Below, piece after piece: positions 43,644-54,299 of a DNA stretch of 64,000 nt. This DNA is from Isochrysis galbana (taxonomy: Eukaryota; Haptophyta; Isochrysidales; Isochrysidaceae): the NCBI GenBank assembly GCA_018136815.1, contig CM030937.1, positions 1,866,060-1,930,059 of the forward strand, read 5' to 3'. The notes under the pieces were generated by a model. That model ran no database searches, was not told where the DNA came from, and saw only the letters and a program-made list of their open reading frames with translations. Within the stretch, counting starts at the first letter, position 1; each line of letters opens with the position of its first letter. The position numbers and the translations under genes were made by a program.

Positions 43644-45394
43644 ATGGCAGGCCGCTCCCAGCCTCGCGGAGTGTGGTGCGACGAGAGCGTTCGGCTGGTC
43701 GGCTTCCACTGGGCTCTCCGTCGGAATGGGCTTGGGGAGCGGCCCACTCCGAAGGAGCTAGGCGAGCTTCCAACCTTGTTTGTCGATGATTATACCGTGC
43801 TCTCTGAGGTCCGAGATCTCACCTCTCTCGTTGCGGGAGACCACTGCGTCGTCGGGCTCAACCTGCTCCACAAGCTCTTCGCGCCCCTCGATCGGCTCAT
43901 CTTTGACCTTGCCTCTTGGGAGGTGAGGCCGCTACGTCGCTCCTCCTAGTGGCGCCTCTTGCACGCGGCCACAACTACTCGCCCACTCACCCCCTCAGGC
44001 TCTTCCAATCCGCTTCCACCATCACTTCATCCTTCTCGACACGGTAGCCGCCGTCACTGCGGAGGGGCCCGTCAACGCGGCAGGCGAGCCTGTGCGTGTC
44101 GCCGAGTATTCCGACTCGTTCCCAAATGCCTGGCGCCGTATGTGCCCAGGATATGAGTTCCCGGCGGGTCTATACGCGACTGGGCTGAGGAATGTCCTCA
44201 AGAATGCGTTCGCCATATTGACTGAGCCCGCCAGAATCCACGCCCCGCCGCTTCTTGACTATCTCCCGCACCTGCAAACGGGTGCAAACCCCCGCGGCCT
44301 CTTCGTGGTCAAGTACGAGGATGTGAGCGCGGAGGAGCGGTGCAGAATACGGGATCGCGCCCGTGCCCTCGTTTTCTCCTCCCCGCAACCGTCATACCGC
44401 CTGTTCACGTCGAATTGCGAGCATTTCACCTGGTCCGTCAAGGAGGGCGAGGCACGTTGGGTTTCGCCACAGGTGAAGATGCCGTGGTCGTGTGTGTGCC
44501 AAACGCCACCACTATTGCCAGGCTGCCCGGCATGCTGCCTACCGCCTCACCAAACGCCGCCGCCGTTGAGTTCAGGTCGCATACCACGCATGGAACGCGG
44601 CGCGCTTCGGCATTCAGATGCTCTCGCTCGCCTGCCTCTTTGCCCTCTCCATGCAGCCCATCTCACGAGTGCAATCCGGACTCCTCGTGCCGTGTGGCAT
44701 GGTGCCCGGTCATAGTGAGTCCAAAACGAGCCTGGACTTTGACGGAGACGCTTGGATGCCCTCAGCGTGGGTAACTTGCTGCGAAGTGGCGTTTCACGTG
44801 CTGGCCACGCTCCCGGTGGTGTTCCAGCTGGTGGCCCAGCTTACGCGCACAGCTATCCACTTGACACTTCGACGGGACATGCTTGGTGTGCACTTCCACT
44901 ATCTCATTGTGAAGGAGTGCTGCCGTAGTTGTATTGTTGGGACGCTCACAGTTGGCACCTTGGCTTTCATACCGCGTTTTGTCAGCTCAACTGGTCGAGT
45001 CCGGATTGCGTGCGCCATCACACTCACCGTTTTCGGATCGGCCAATCTTTTCTTCAACGTTGCACACCAACTGTTTGTGCGAGTGATGGACGCCTCCGGA
45101 ATGGGGGTGCCCGTCCCTATTTTCGAGGACTTAAGGCATGGGCCGACTCCCGGAACAGCTCCCGACACGCCCGCCCGCCATAGTTGTGCATCTGCGGAGC
45201 GGCCTCCACTGGCTGCTTCTTCCCCAAAAGAGGCTTCCCATGCGATGTCCGTCGCCCCAATGTGCAGTAAAATTGAGATTGCATGCACGCCGGCTCAAAT
45301 TCACACGACCAGCATGACTGTGGCAAAGATGCGCCGGACTCGCGCCGTGAGGAGTCCTCGTCCGCTGGATTCGTATCATGCAGCTCAGGCGTAG
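43644..45394 (+). CDS. LRAT-domain acyltransferase-like membrane protein
   Basis: Exons 43644-43922, 43999-44472 and 44576-45394 join in phase 0 with GT-AG introns, 523 aa. Exon 2 carries an LRAT-type core: 'ALPIRFHHHFILLD' with candidate catalytic His and 'YRLFTSNCEHFTWSVKEG' with the NCEHF nucleophile Cys. Exon 3 has several hydrophobic segments ('FHVLATLPVVFQLVAQL', 'TVGTLAFIPRF', 'ACAITLTVFGSANLFF') followed by a Ser/Pro/Cys-rich cytosolic-looking tail. LRAT/NlpC-P60 relatives are thiol acyltransferases or hydrolases acting on lipids. The substrate is unknown. Algal proteins pairing this core with several membrane spans are known to me only as uncharacterised. Confidence 0.85.
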
Positions 45395-46853
45395 ACAGAA
45401 GGGCTCTTTCGTGCTTGCTTTGGCGACAGTTCTCGTAAGTAGCGGCAAGGCAAACCGAAGATTATTACGTCCGCAGGCGAATTGCATGGCGCAGGTGCGG
45501 TCACACAACAGATGCCGTGAGATCCATTTATGCTGCCCCCTTGAGCTCTACAAGTCATTGGGCCAAGCTATGGCGGCTTGTTCCTCCTCCGCGGTTTTTC
45601 CCACCGCCTGACTTGCTAGCTCTTACTCAACAATCCTACCCGAGTCCGAGCTCCTCACGGAGATAGGTTCGCAACCAATGCTCTCGCGTTTTACCACCTA
45701 GCAGCCATGGGCTTCAAAGAAAACCATCTCCGGTTGCATGCTGATTCTCTGTGCTTTACGTTAGGTCGTGTTGGGTGGTTTCTACCATAAGGCCACACTC
45801 CGTACACTATGTATCCCTTGCTTATTGTTGTCTTTGTGTCAGTGTAACGTACAGTATGTAGTGCAGAGAAAGGGTTCATAATCTCCACTCACCACATGTG
45901 TACCCTCCCCACTCATTGATAGATAGAGCTCCAGGTCTACTTGTACTTCCGCCTCTTGAATTTAATTTCTAATGAGAGTTAGTACCGCTACCGCTACTGC
46001 CGCTAGCCATGTATTACCCCACCTGGCCACGACTCGCATGACCAAGGCTAGGGATTGCCAATTGCCAGTGCAACTGCAGGGACTTTTGAGAGGCGTGGCG
46101 GTTATTGCCATGAGGACGACCAGTTAAGGTAATTGGTTGCCGGTCGTGGAGCCAGTTAGTGGGGCAGTTAACTGACATCCCTGACTATCACTTAGTCCCC
46201 TTTTATGATTATTTTCTGCCGTATGTCGTATATATCTATACATTATCTAAACCACCGTTGGCCCGCAGCGTTTCCCCCCCACTGGCGAGGCGGCATGAGC
46301 CCTGGCGGCTTGAATATGAAAACCTCATAGGTAGGCCTCCACGCCACTCGAAGGGCGGTGGCACCCACCTCTCGCTCTCGAGACGGGGCCGGCAGCCGAC
46401 GGTTTCACATGGTCCCTGGTCGCTCTAGCATCGTTGACCCTAATGAGCTATCCGCCCGAAATCTGACGATCACGTCGTATCTCGGAAAAATCGACCTTAC
46501 GCAACATATAATTTTCAAATGTTTATCTCTCTTATCTTTTTGGTCCTCTCTTTTACTCTCTCTCCCCACAACCGGCAAATGCTGTCGTATCTATTTGGTA
46601 TCCACTTGAATTTTCAAAGAAACACACCCCTCTAGAACTGTCCCCTTCTCCTCTCTCACTTTCCCCCGACCAGTTGGGCAGCGCGCCCTCGCGCCTTACC
46701 CCCCTGCGGCGCGACGCCGGCGCCCGCCCATCAGGCAACAGGGCAACCCATAGGGCATGGCGAGGACGCCAGCAGCCCAGAGGTCGTTTGCCTTCATTTG
46801 GTACCCCTCGTTTCCCAATACTCGATATGAGTCGTGACGTTCGTCACGCATCT
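45395..46853. other. Intergenic DNA with dispersed repeats
   Basis: 45970-46010 has GAGTTAGTACCGCTACCGCT, a variant of the motif at 36889 and 53904. 46785-46812 shares CGTTTGCCTTCATTTGGTAC with 42450 and partly 54475. No gene. Confidence 0.4.
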
Positions 46854-46859
46854 AGCCAA

Positions 46860-47228
46860 TCAGTCATCAGATCTGCAGGTACCACTACGACACGTGTATT
46901 CACCACAGCACTCCGAGTTACTTTGGCACACCGACCCTGGCTCGCGGCATGGCGTCTCACACACTCCCTCGTCATTGCACTCAAGTCCTTCACAGCACTC
47001 GTCGCCATAACTGCACCCCCCCCTTTTCTCGACACACGGTGTGACGGTACGGCACTTTTGGTCGGAACACACGAGATCGTGACAACAGTCTCCATCGTTT
47101 GCACACTCTCCATCCACATCCTTGCATCTGTCTGGCTGCTTCTTCGTGAGTACCAACGCCACGACGGTGGCGGCGACCACGGTGGCGACGACCACCGCGA
47201 GGGCAATCAAAAGTCGTTTCGACGGCAT
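46860..47228 (-). CDS. Small membrane-anchored cysteine-rich protein, copy 1
   Basis: The CDS is 122 aa, intronless. The short N-terminus MPSKR is followed by a membrane segment 'ALAVVVATVVAATVVALVL', then three disulfide-rich modules each with a CC pair: 'CANDGDCCHDLVC', 'CSYGDECCEGLEC', 'CQSNSECCGEYTC'. The spacing resembles small knotted secreted domains; function unknown. The protein is identical to the copy at 55393-55761, while the DNA differs at three positions, all synonymous. An open N-terminal extension to 47285 lies in DNA not shared with the other copy, so I use the shared ATG. Context suggests mobile viral-type DNA. Confidence 0.75.
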   Translation of the reverse strand: MPSKRLLIALAVVVATVVAATVVALVLTKKQPDRCKDVDGECANDGDCCHDLVCSDQKCRTVTPCVEKRGGCSYGDECCEGLECNDEGVCETPCREPGSVCQSNSECCGEYTCRSGTCRSDD

Positions 47229-47415
47229 CGTCTTAGATGTACTGTCCAAAGAGGGCGCGTACTTCCCCCAGATCCACAATGACATCCAGTGGGAATTCTA
47301 TCCGAACGACGGGTTTCAAGTTTGGATGTCAGATTTTCAGCCACCTCTCCAGGAGGGTAAAGTATCGGAAGGAATGGAGGAGGGAGTCTATCTGCGTTGG
47401 GATTCGGATGAGTAG
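47229..47415 (+). pseudogene. C-terminal remnant of an unrecognised gene, cut by the duplicated block
   Basis: The plus frame 'GAYFPQIHNDIQWEFYPNDG' to 'VYLRWDSDE' and a stop reads as real protein; a 'FPQxHxD' pattern occurs in dioxygenase-like algal proteins, but I cannot assign it. It starts exactly where homology between the 47-kb and 55-kb blocks ends. Confidence 0.4.
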
Positions 47416-47666
47416 AAAATCATCAAGCCCTGGGCCATCAGGGGTGCGAAGCCGCCATATCGGGGAGGTCTCTAAAAAAATGTGACCGTGAATACAACAC
47501 ACAAATGGAGGGCTTGGTTGCACATCTCTCGATACAAATCGAGAATCATAAGGTGATTATAAGAGCTAGCGAAGAGGGTATAGAAGCATGCGATCGCGCG
47601 ATTTATCTATTAAAGAATGTGAGATTGACTTCTAATATATTTCAAAGGAACTGTTCTGAGGGTGCT
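47416..47666. other. Short unassigned stretch
   Basis: A plus frame from 47505 (MEGLVAHLSIQIENHKVII) runs 50 plausible codons. No family recognised. Confidence 0.25.
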
Positions 47667-47921
47667 TCATTTTTTTTGTGGGTGGGGGGTCGCTTGTTTT
47701 TTGACGCGGACCTCGCCGACCTGGAGGGTGACGCCCAGCTCGCGGAGGCTCCGCTGGGGCGGGGGGTCGCTGATGGCCCCGGCGTGCTGGAGGACGATCT
47801 GGACGGGCTCGTCGGCCGTGTCCTGCGTGTGGAGGAGCGCCTCTTGCGGGTCGAAGCGGTACTCGCCGTGGCGGCCGAGCAGGGCCCAGTAGCCCTTGGT
47901 CCGCACCCACGGGACGTCCAT
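47667..47921 (-). CDS. Small hypothetical protein (84 aa)
   Basis: ATG 47921 begins MDVPWVRTKGYWALLGRHGE and continues 'TQDTADEPVQIVLQHAGA' to 'GVTLQVGEVRVKK'. The composition is protein-like in this frame only, and the ATG sits just downstream of a repeated leader module (47978-48036). It is intronless and compact, like the neighbouring viral-type genes. Function unknown. Confidence 0.5.
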   Translation of the reverse strand: MDVPWVRTKGYWALLGRHGEYRFDPQEALLHTQDTADEPVQIVLQHAGAISDPPPQRSLRELGVTLQVGEVRVKKQATPHPQKK

Positions 47922-47974
47922 GGTGGAGGGAGGGGGAGGGGTGTACCCAGAGGGGGGTAAAATGCGCGGGTCGA

Positions 47975-48540
47975 ATCTGACAACGTTCCGCGTGAGGGGG
48001 GAGGGGGGAAAAGAAACAACTTTCTGGAGGCGCTGCACCACTTGGCGGGGTGGGCAGCTCGGCCGGTGTGCTTTCGCGGTTTCCTGGTGGCTGGGCCTGC
48101 CACACCTGCCACGAGCAGATCGTCCTGCCCGCAGCCCAGTCGGACCTACCCGACGAAGAACTGCCCGTAGGACCCGATGAGACCGTACGAGGCCCCGAGG
48201 GAGTACGCGCCATCCGCCAACAAGGAGTCACCCACTAGGAAACCGCGCACTTACACTCCTTAACCGCGCACTAATCTGACAACCTTCCGCGTGAGGGGGT
48301 AGGGGGGGAAACAAACAACTTTCGGGCGGAGTCGGAGTCGGCTCGCTCGTGCAGCCTTCCCCGCCGAGTGGTGCAGCGTCCCCAGAAAGTTGTTGATTTC
48401 CCCCCCCTCCCCCCTCACGCGGAACGGTGTCAGATTTCACCCACTAGGAAACCGCGCACTTACACTCCTTAACCGCGCACTAATCTGACAACCTTCCGCG
48501 TGAGGGGGTAGGGGGAAAAACAAACAACTTTCGGGCGGAG
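47975..48540. repeat. Repeated leader module with TTCCGCGTGAGGGGG core, four copies, one inverted
   Basis: CTGACAAC(G/C)TTCCGCGTGA followed by a G-rich run and AAACAACTTTC occurs at about 47978, 48275 and 48477, and inverted at 48385-48432. Two copies extend with CCACTAGGAAACCGCGCAC and TTACACTCCTTAACCGCGC. On the minus strand one copy precedes a 30-codon frame (LVGDSLLADGAYSLGASYG, 48150-48238) and another the 84-aa ORF. Confidence 0.65.
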
Positions 48541-48693
48541 TCGGCTCGCTCCATGCAGCGTCGACAGATCGAGGCCGGCAGCGAGATGGTCGCAACGCAT
48601 GACGAGAATGTAAGGACCGTATTGCTAGGGAGAGGAGGGCTCTGAAGGGAGAGGGGGGCTGGTAGGCAATGCAGGGCGGCAGGGGGGCGGAGA
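48541..48693. other. Spacer, nothing recognised
   Basis: GA-rich sequence before the 19-bp minisatellite. Confidence 0.3.
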
Positions 48694-48813
48694 ACTGCTC
48701 AACTGCAGGGCAACTGCTCAACTGCAGGGCAACTGCTCAACTGCAGGGCAACTGCTCAACTGCAGGGCAACTGCTCAACTGCAGGGCAACTGCTCAACTG
48801 CAGGGCAACTGCT
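48694..48813. repeat. 19-bp minisatellite, about 6.3 copies
   Basis: The unit ACTGCTCAACTGCAGGGCA is repeated essentially perfectly. 19 is not a multiple of three, so the translated frame cycles and is not coding. Confidence 0.9.
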
Positions 48814-49142
48814 CACCCTCGTCTCCTCCATATAGACGTGTGACGAAACTTGTTGTCTGATTTTACGCGGTCGGTGCTCTTTGGTGTAACTCATCAGTGC
48901 TCTTTGGTGTGAGACGTGGATCGTGAATTCCAACAACCAAGTCGAGTGAATGGAGTCAGACCACGTGTGGGTTTCAACATGTGAAGTGGCTCAAGTTGAG
49001 TCAAGTAACCTCCAGGTGACAACGAAAGGTGTTAGCATGGATGGGGATAATTGAACGCTTTTGGTCTCTGGGGAAGGGGACCATTTGTACTCCATGTTCG
49101 TGTGTGCCAAACGCGACGTGCTCACGCAGATGAGGCTGCAGG
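48814..49142. other. Spacer with a short direct repeat
   Basis: AGTGCTCTTTGGTGT-type sequence is repeated at 48875 and 48897. No gene. Confidence 0.35.
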
Positions 49143-49385
49143 ATGCCTTTGCCCGTGCACCCATCCCAACCAAGCCTTGCTGACCTTCCCAAAGGAACCC
49201 GTGTGATTGCCAGGTCTGCAGATGGCAATCTCACAGCCCTGTCACCTCGGGGAGAGATGAACACCACCTCAGGACAAGTGTATGATGTCCTGAATGATGG
49301 GACGCTGCACATCAAGCTGGATAGTGGCAGGATCCGCCAGGGTTTTCTTCCCCATGATGTTCGTGTCATGCCTGCTGTGTTGTGA
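49143..49385 (+). CDS. Small hypothetical protein (80 aa)
   Basis: MPLPVHPSQPSLADLPKGTR leads into a compact beta-rich segment 'GQVYDVLNDGTLHIKLDSG', reminiscent of a small SH3/Tudor-like barrel. It may be an independent small gene or the end of a lost one. Intronless. Confidence 0.4.
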   Translation: MPLPVHPSQPSLADLPKGTRVIARSADGNLTALSPRGEMNTTSGQVYDVLNDGTLHIKLDSGRIRQGFLPHDVRVMPAVL

Positions 49386-49443
49386 GTGGTGCAAGTGTGC
49401 TAGCAGTGTGCTTTCATAACAGGTTCGTATACTAGTAGGGTCG

Positions 49444-49918
49444 TAGGGTGTCAGCATGGCAAGTCGTTTCTCACCTACGGGAAGCGAAGCTGCTGCCACC
49501 CTATGATCGACCCTAACACCTCAAATGATCCCATTAAATGGGTGATGTCTTTATGAGCACTGCCCCATCACCAATTGCATTCTCTAGCCCTTGCCACCTG
49601 CACCCATGGATATGCCTATTTTTTGGTGATAGGGATAGGGTGTCAGCATGGCAAGTCGTTTCTCACCTACGGGAAGCGAAGCTGCTGCCACCCTGTGATC
49701 GACCCTAACACCCCAAATGATCCCATTAATTGGGTGATGTCTTTATGAGCACTGCCCCATCACCAATTGCATTCTCTAGCCCTTGCACCTGCACCTATGG
49801 ATATGCCTGTTTTTTGGTGATAGGGTGTCAGCATGGCAAGTCGTTTCTCACCTACGGGAAGCGAAGCTGCTGGCACCCTATGATCGACCCTAACTAACAC
49901 CCCAAATGATCCCATTGA
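49444..49918. repeat. Tandem repeat, unit 185-192 bp, 2.5 copies
   Basis: Units start TAGGGTGTCAGCATGGCAAG at 49444, 49636 and 49821. The array is interrupted by the SINE-like element at 49919 and diverged unit sequence resumes at 50670-50912. Confidence 0.85.
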
Positions 49919-50669
49919 TATAAACCTTTTAATAGTCTCACCGCACACGCGGCCGTGGACCCTCTACTTTCTACTCACGTAGGAAACTTTCTACACCCCC
50001 ACTTCCCCGGCCCTTCTCCCCCCGCCATAAGGCGACTCCCCCCGTGCACTACTAGGGGGATAGGGGTGAAGGGCTTAGATATGGTCCGGTGGCCCGCGCC
50101 CCCCCCCGGTGATCATTCCCCCCCTTCCTCCTGTGTCTCCGAGTGGGCGGCGGTCTCAGCCCCGACTTATCCTGTAAACAGGTGCGGGACTTACCTATTT
50201 TTCGGTGAGCGGAGCTCTCGCTCCGCCCAGCCCCTTCTCCGCGCTCTCTCTCCCCTCTCCTGCGGCACGCGCGATGGCGCGCCTGCGGCAGGCCTGCAGC
50301 TGCCCCTGGCGACCCCTGGAGGCTCCTGGAGGCCAGCTCTGGGGGCAGAGGAGGCTGGGAGTGGGCCCTGGCCTCCCCTGCCTCTCCCTCGCTGGCGCTC
50401 CTGAGCCTCTGGGGCCCCCAATCTGCACCTGTCTGCCTGTCGACCAGGGGGGGAGGGGGGGTTGGAGCAATGGGCTGGTCACGAGGGGCCATGATGGGCG
50501 AATGGGGCGAGCCTGTGGGGAAGGGAGTGGGTCAGTAGGGCAGTGGCCTCCTGGCAAGCCATCAGGCGTGCCAGGAGGATGGGTGGTTCCTCCCCCATGG
50601 CAGGGGAGGAGTGGAGAGAGGGGGGGGCTCGTGCCCCCCCATGGGTCAACCAAGTATAAACTTAGTTGA
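49919..50669 (-). mobile_element. SINE-like non-autonomous retroposon, copy C (751 bp)
   Basis: It is flanked by a perfect 15-bp duplication AAATGATCCCATTGA at 49904-49918 and 50670-50684, splitting the 190-bp tandem array. Read on the minus strand it starts TCAACTAAGTTTATACTTGG and shares about 370 bp with copy A (CTGGCACGCCTGATGGCTTG, CGCCAGCGAGGGAGAGGC), then has a different 3' half ending AAAAGGTTTATA. The shared head and different tail suggest a modular family. Confidence 0.75.
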
Positions 50670-51340
50670 AAATGATCCCATTGATTGGGTGATGTCTTTA
50701 TTCGCACTGCCCCATCTCCAATTCCAAAGAAAAACCTAGCTGCTGGTACCCTATGATCGACCCTGACACCTGAAATGATCCCATCGATTGGGGCTGACTA
50801 GGCCTGCCGCCCATTCCCATTGCACCAATTGGCCATTCTCGAATCATTCTCTAGCCCATGCATCTGCACCTGTGGATATGCCTATTTTTTGGTGATAGCT
50901 AGGGTGTCCCCTTGTGAGTCGCCCGACGACGTAGGTTGGTCCGCCTCAATGGGTTTTACGTTTTACCTCATGCTATAACTTGTGGGGAGTTAGAATGGGA
51001 GCTGGGGTCTGCGAGGGGGGATATTTGAAGGGGTGGCCATAGGTGTATGTATCTGTGGCATCAGCACAAGTCAAGACGTACGGGCAAGTCCGCTGAGGGG
51101 TGTCGTGATAGTAACGGGCTAGTGCTAGTGGCTTGGGAGTAGTGGTACTAGTACTAACCCTCAGTTATTTATTTTTTTATTTACTTCACTAACGCACTCA
51201 CGACTCATGAGGCCAGAAACTTAGGGCGTTATTGAATGGCCAAGAAAACAACATTGCAACTGTCCTATAACGGGGCCAATGTTTTGTTCCAACGTGAAAA
51301 GGAGGAGGAGAATCCACATTACTTTCGAGCATTCTTTACC
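50670..51340. other. Diverged end of the 190-bp array, then intergenic
   Basis: Unit-like sequence continues to about 50912. 51120-51165 contains an inverted variant of the GTACCACTACT motif. No gene. Confidence 0.45.
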
Positions 51341-53229
51341 TCATTGCATGATGCACGTTGTTGAGGCAGTAGAGGATGAGGTGGTTGCTGCGGGGGAAGT
51401 CGCACCTAGCCCGAGGATGCTTTTGGCTGCAGCAAGAAGAGGATCTACTAGCCTTTTAAAGCCCGATATCCATTCAGCAAACAGACTTGCAGAGGGTGCG
51501 GAGCTCCCACAGGATGCTGTCGTCGAGCTTATTTGCGCGGTGGGCTGCGCACCAAGCCGGAACGAGCCATCAACATTGAGATTGTCACCAACCGTCGGCC
51601 GGGGTGCCTCAGTGGTAGGGCCTTCTCTGGGATTGTGTATGGCCACAACGCCTGAGCCTGCGCAGTAGGACGTGCCATCTGCCGCAGCACACGGGCACTC
51701 GCACTCAGGTACCGAAGCCTCCGAGCCACATCGCTCTTCCACAGATCCACTGCAGAGACCCTGTGGAGTGATGGAGAGCTCACACCAGCGATTTGAGACT
51801 TGCTCTTCCAGCGGAAGGATGGAAAATGTGGGGGGCGCGCCATCCTGCGCTGGTGAGAAGTCGTAGATACGGTTCCAATAGTTCACGCTCGGGTCCCAAC
51901 GTGCTGCTGCAAATTGGGCGGTCAAGCCCGGATATGCAACGTCCCACGAGCGAAAGGCCAAGCCGCTACTAGTCTGTACAGCATGTAAAGGGGGCGGGCG
52001 GCGGGTGGGTGAGCAGAGCAGGGTGAAGGTGACGGAGCGCGACGCAATACTCAAGGCGACAGGACAAAGGGCGACAGGACAAGAGCCTTGTCCCTGCGCC
52101 TCCCACGGTGCCACTCCCGCACTCGCGCCCACTCTCAGTACCATGCGCCTGTCCGACATCACACACCCGTGCCCCTCCTTTATCGCTGGATGGTGAACAC
52201 TCCCACGCTCCGCAAAGTCGCCTCCCACTCCACCCTGCACTCCATTTACTTGGCGGCAAGTGGTAACGCACCTCTACAACTGCACATTCATGAGTGGGCG
52301 CAAAGATCCTGAGCTCGCAGTCCTTCATGTCTCTCAACCGGATCTGCTTAGCCGCAACCGAGATGGTGCACCGCGAGCAGTCGAGCAGAAAGACCGATCC
52401 GACGCACGGGCCGACGACCACACGGCAGTCGACACACTCGGCTATTTGCACCTGATTTACAAGGACCAGCCGGCATCGTGCTAAGCTGGCTGCGGACCTC
52501 GCGGTAGAAAATGTGTTCCCTTACCGCCCTCATCTTCCTGCTCCTCTCTTCACTTGAGTCTCCTATCTTCGTGCAAACTCTCTCACCTACCCTCCTCTCT
52601 TCCCTTCCAGCTTCCCCACCGCTCTACCTCTTCCTCCTTCATTCCGTATTGCTCCCGCCATCTTTGCGTCTCTTCGACCGGTCCCCCCCCCCCCCCTTCC
52701 GCCCACATCCAGCTCTTCCTCCTCGTTCCGTCGCGACTTATCTCATCTCTCCCCCCCCCTCCCCCATCTCTTCAAGTGCGACATTACTCCGCTGCGACTC
52801 TTGCTCCGGTCTGCGGCCTGGTCTGAGCTCACTTGGCACGACAGCAGCGAGATGACCTCGACTCACGCCCCAGCCTCTCCCCCTTTCGTCACAATAATCT
52901 CTCTTCCCCCTCCCTCCCCCCTTTCTCCCTTTCATCCCCTGAGCCTCCTCCACACACCGCTCACCCCCCCCCCCCCCCCCTCCCCAGCCTCCCCCTTCCT
53001 CCCCTCCCTTCACCTGCTCCGTAGTATCAAGGATGAAGATGGAGCAGCCCTCGCAGCACTCAATCGAGAGAGAAATGCCGAGCGAGGGCCAGCGCGAGCC
53101 CAGAGAGCCTGGCGGCTTGAGGTAGGTCTCACCACGCCTCGTCTCACCCGCTATCTTCTTGCGCGGACGCGCGCGTACCCCGCCCCAACGGAACGATGCC
53201 AGCTCTTCCGCACTGGGTGCGTTCGACAT
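51341..53229 (-). CDS. TBCC-domain protein, RP2/cofactor-C-like, with C-terminal CaaX box
   Basis: Exons 53014-53229 (72 codons, ATG 53229), 52272-52451 (60) and 51341-51973 (210) join in phase 0 via GT-AG introns, 342 aa. The beta-helix is continuous across junctions: 'LSIECCEGCSIFILDTTEQ' | 'VQIAECVDCRVVVGPCVGSV', 'IRLRDMKDCELRIF', then 'TSSGLAFRSWDVAYPG' and 'NRIYDFSP', as in RP2. 'AAKQIRLRD' holds the Arg that serves as arginine finger in this family (Q-x-R-x-R/D). The C-terminus CIMQ fits a prenylation box. Family members are GAPs for tubulin or Arl GTPases at cilia and membranes. Role inferred. Confidence 0.9.
52452..53013 (-). other. Intron 1 of the TBCC gene (562 nt)
   Basis: Minus-strand boundaries GAGCAG|GTGAAG and AAATCAG|GTGCAA. 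The body is purine-rich on the coding strand with several poly-G runs. Confidence 0.85.
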
Positions 53230-53618
53230 CTCTCTCTCTCTCCTCTCTTCTCTCCTCTCCACCCCGCCCCTCCTCTGTCTGCTCTCTCACTCATATATGT
53301 TCCTACCTCTGACTTTCTTTCTCTTCTCTCTCCCTCCATTCACAAGTCGACGGTAAAAATGTCTTCAATTCTTAGGGGTCACTTTAGTATGTGCGTTGTG
53401 GAGGGCGTTCCTTGTCCATTTTTCCAAACTAACAAAACGTTTACGAATATATTCGCTTGATGGGGTGTTCACTCTTGACTGTGTTTTGTCTGAGTTGAAG
53501 TCGCGATCAACTTTTGTATACCCCTGCTCCCTCTCCCTCCCTCCCTCTCTCTCTCTCTCTCCCCCCGCCCTCTCCCTTCTTCCCCCTCTTTCTCTCTCTC
53601 TCTCCCTCCGTCCCTCCG

Positions 53619-53682
<64 letters not shown>

Positions 53683-54299
53683 CCCCCCCCCCACCCCCCA
53701 CCTCTCGAACCATTCAAACGGTACCCTAGCGATCGGCTGCAATTCGCAAGGCCTTCAATTTTTTTTGTAGCTTGCACTCTAGCTATAGCTATGTAAGTGC
53801 CAGCAAAGCGGAAAGCCGTCACACTTGTACATGCTTGTGATTCTGATTCTTGTTTTCGCTTTTCGCGTGTCGTGCCTCATTAATGTTCTAATAATAACAC
53901 AACTGAGCGTTAGTACCACTACTTCTACTAGCTCGGTACTATCACGACACCCCTCAGCACACACCTGCCCGCACGCCTTGAAGTGGAAGTGGTGGCACGG
54001 TGTGTCAGAGCAAGGCTGATCTCACTCTTGGGGATTGCCTGCGAGGGCGCGCCGGCAGCTAGCGCGGAATGCGGTTCTTGCGGGGAGCTCATGGAGCTTT
54101 CCTCGGGGTTGACTACGGGCATGGTGATTGACGCACGACGCATGACGCACGGAGGGCGCGGAAGTGCGGAAAGAGGCTTGTGGGAGGTGGTGGCAGGCGA
54201 CTGGGGGTGGCTCAGGCGCGTGCTTGACTTGTATTGACTCGTTGACTCGGGGTATAGACTCGGGAACTCGGGGGGACTCGCTTGGGAACACGGCGAAGT
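53230..54299. other. Upstream of the TBCC gene: CT microsatellite and dispersed motif, no gene
   Basis: 53530-53690 is a CT/CCCT microsatellite. 53900-53945 has GAGCGTTAGTACCACTACTT. Frames here are low-complexity. Confidence 0.5.

Noticed and set aside
48231..48560. Possible CRISPR-like array from repeated CCGCGCAC modules
   Set aside because: Copies are few, spacing is irregular, one is inverted, and the DNA is eukaryotic; promoter or element-end modules fit better.
48669..48860. 63-aa ORF with NCSTAGQLL-type repeats
   Set aside because: It is a 19-bp minisatellite read through all three frames.
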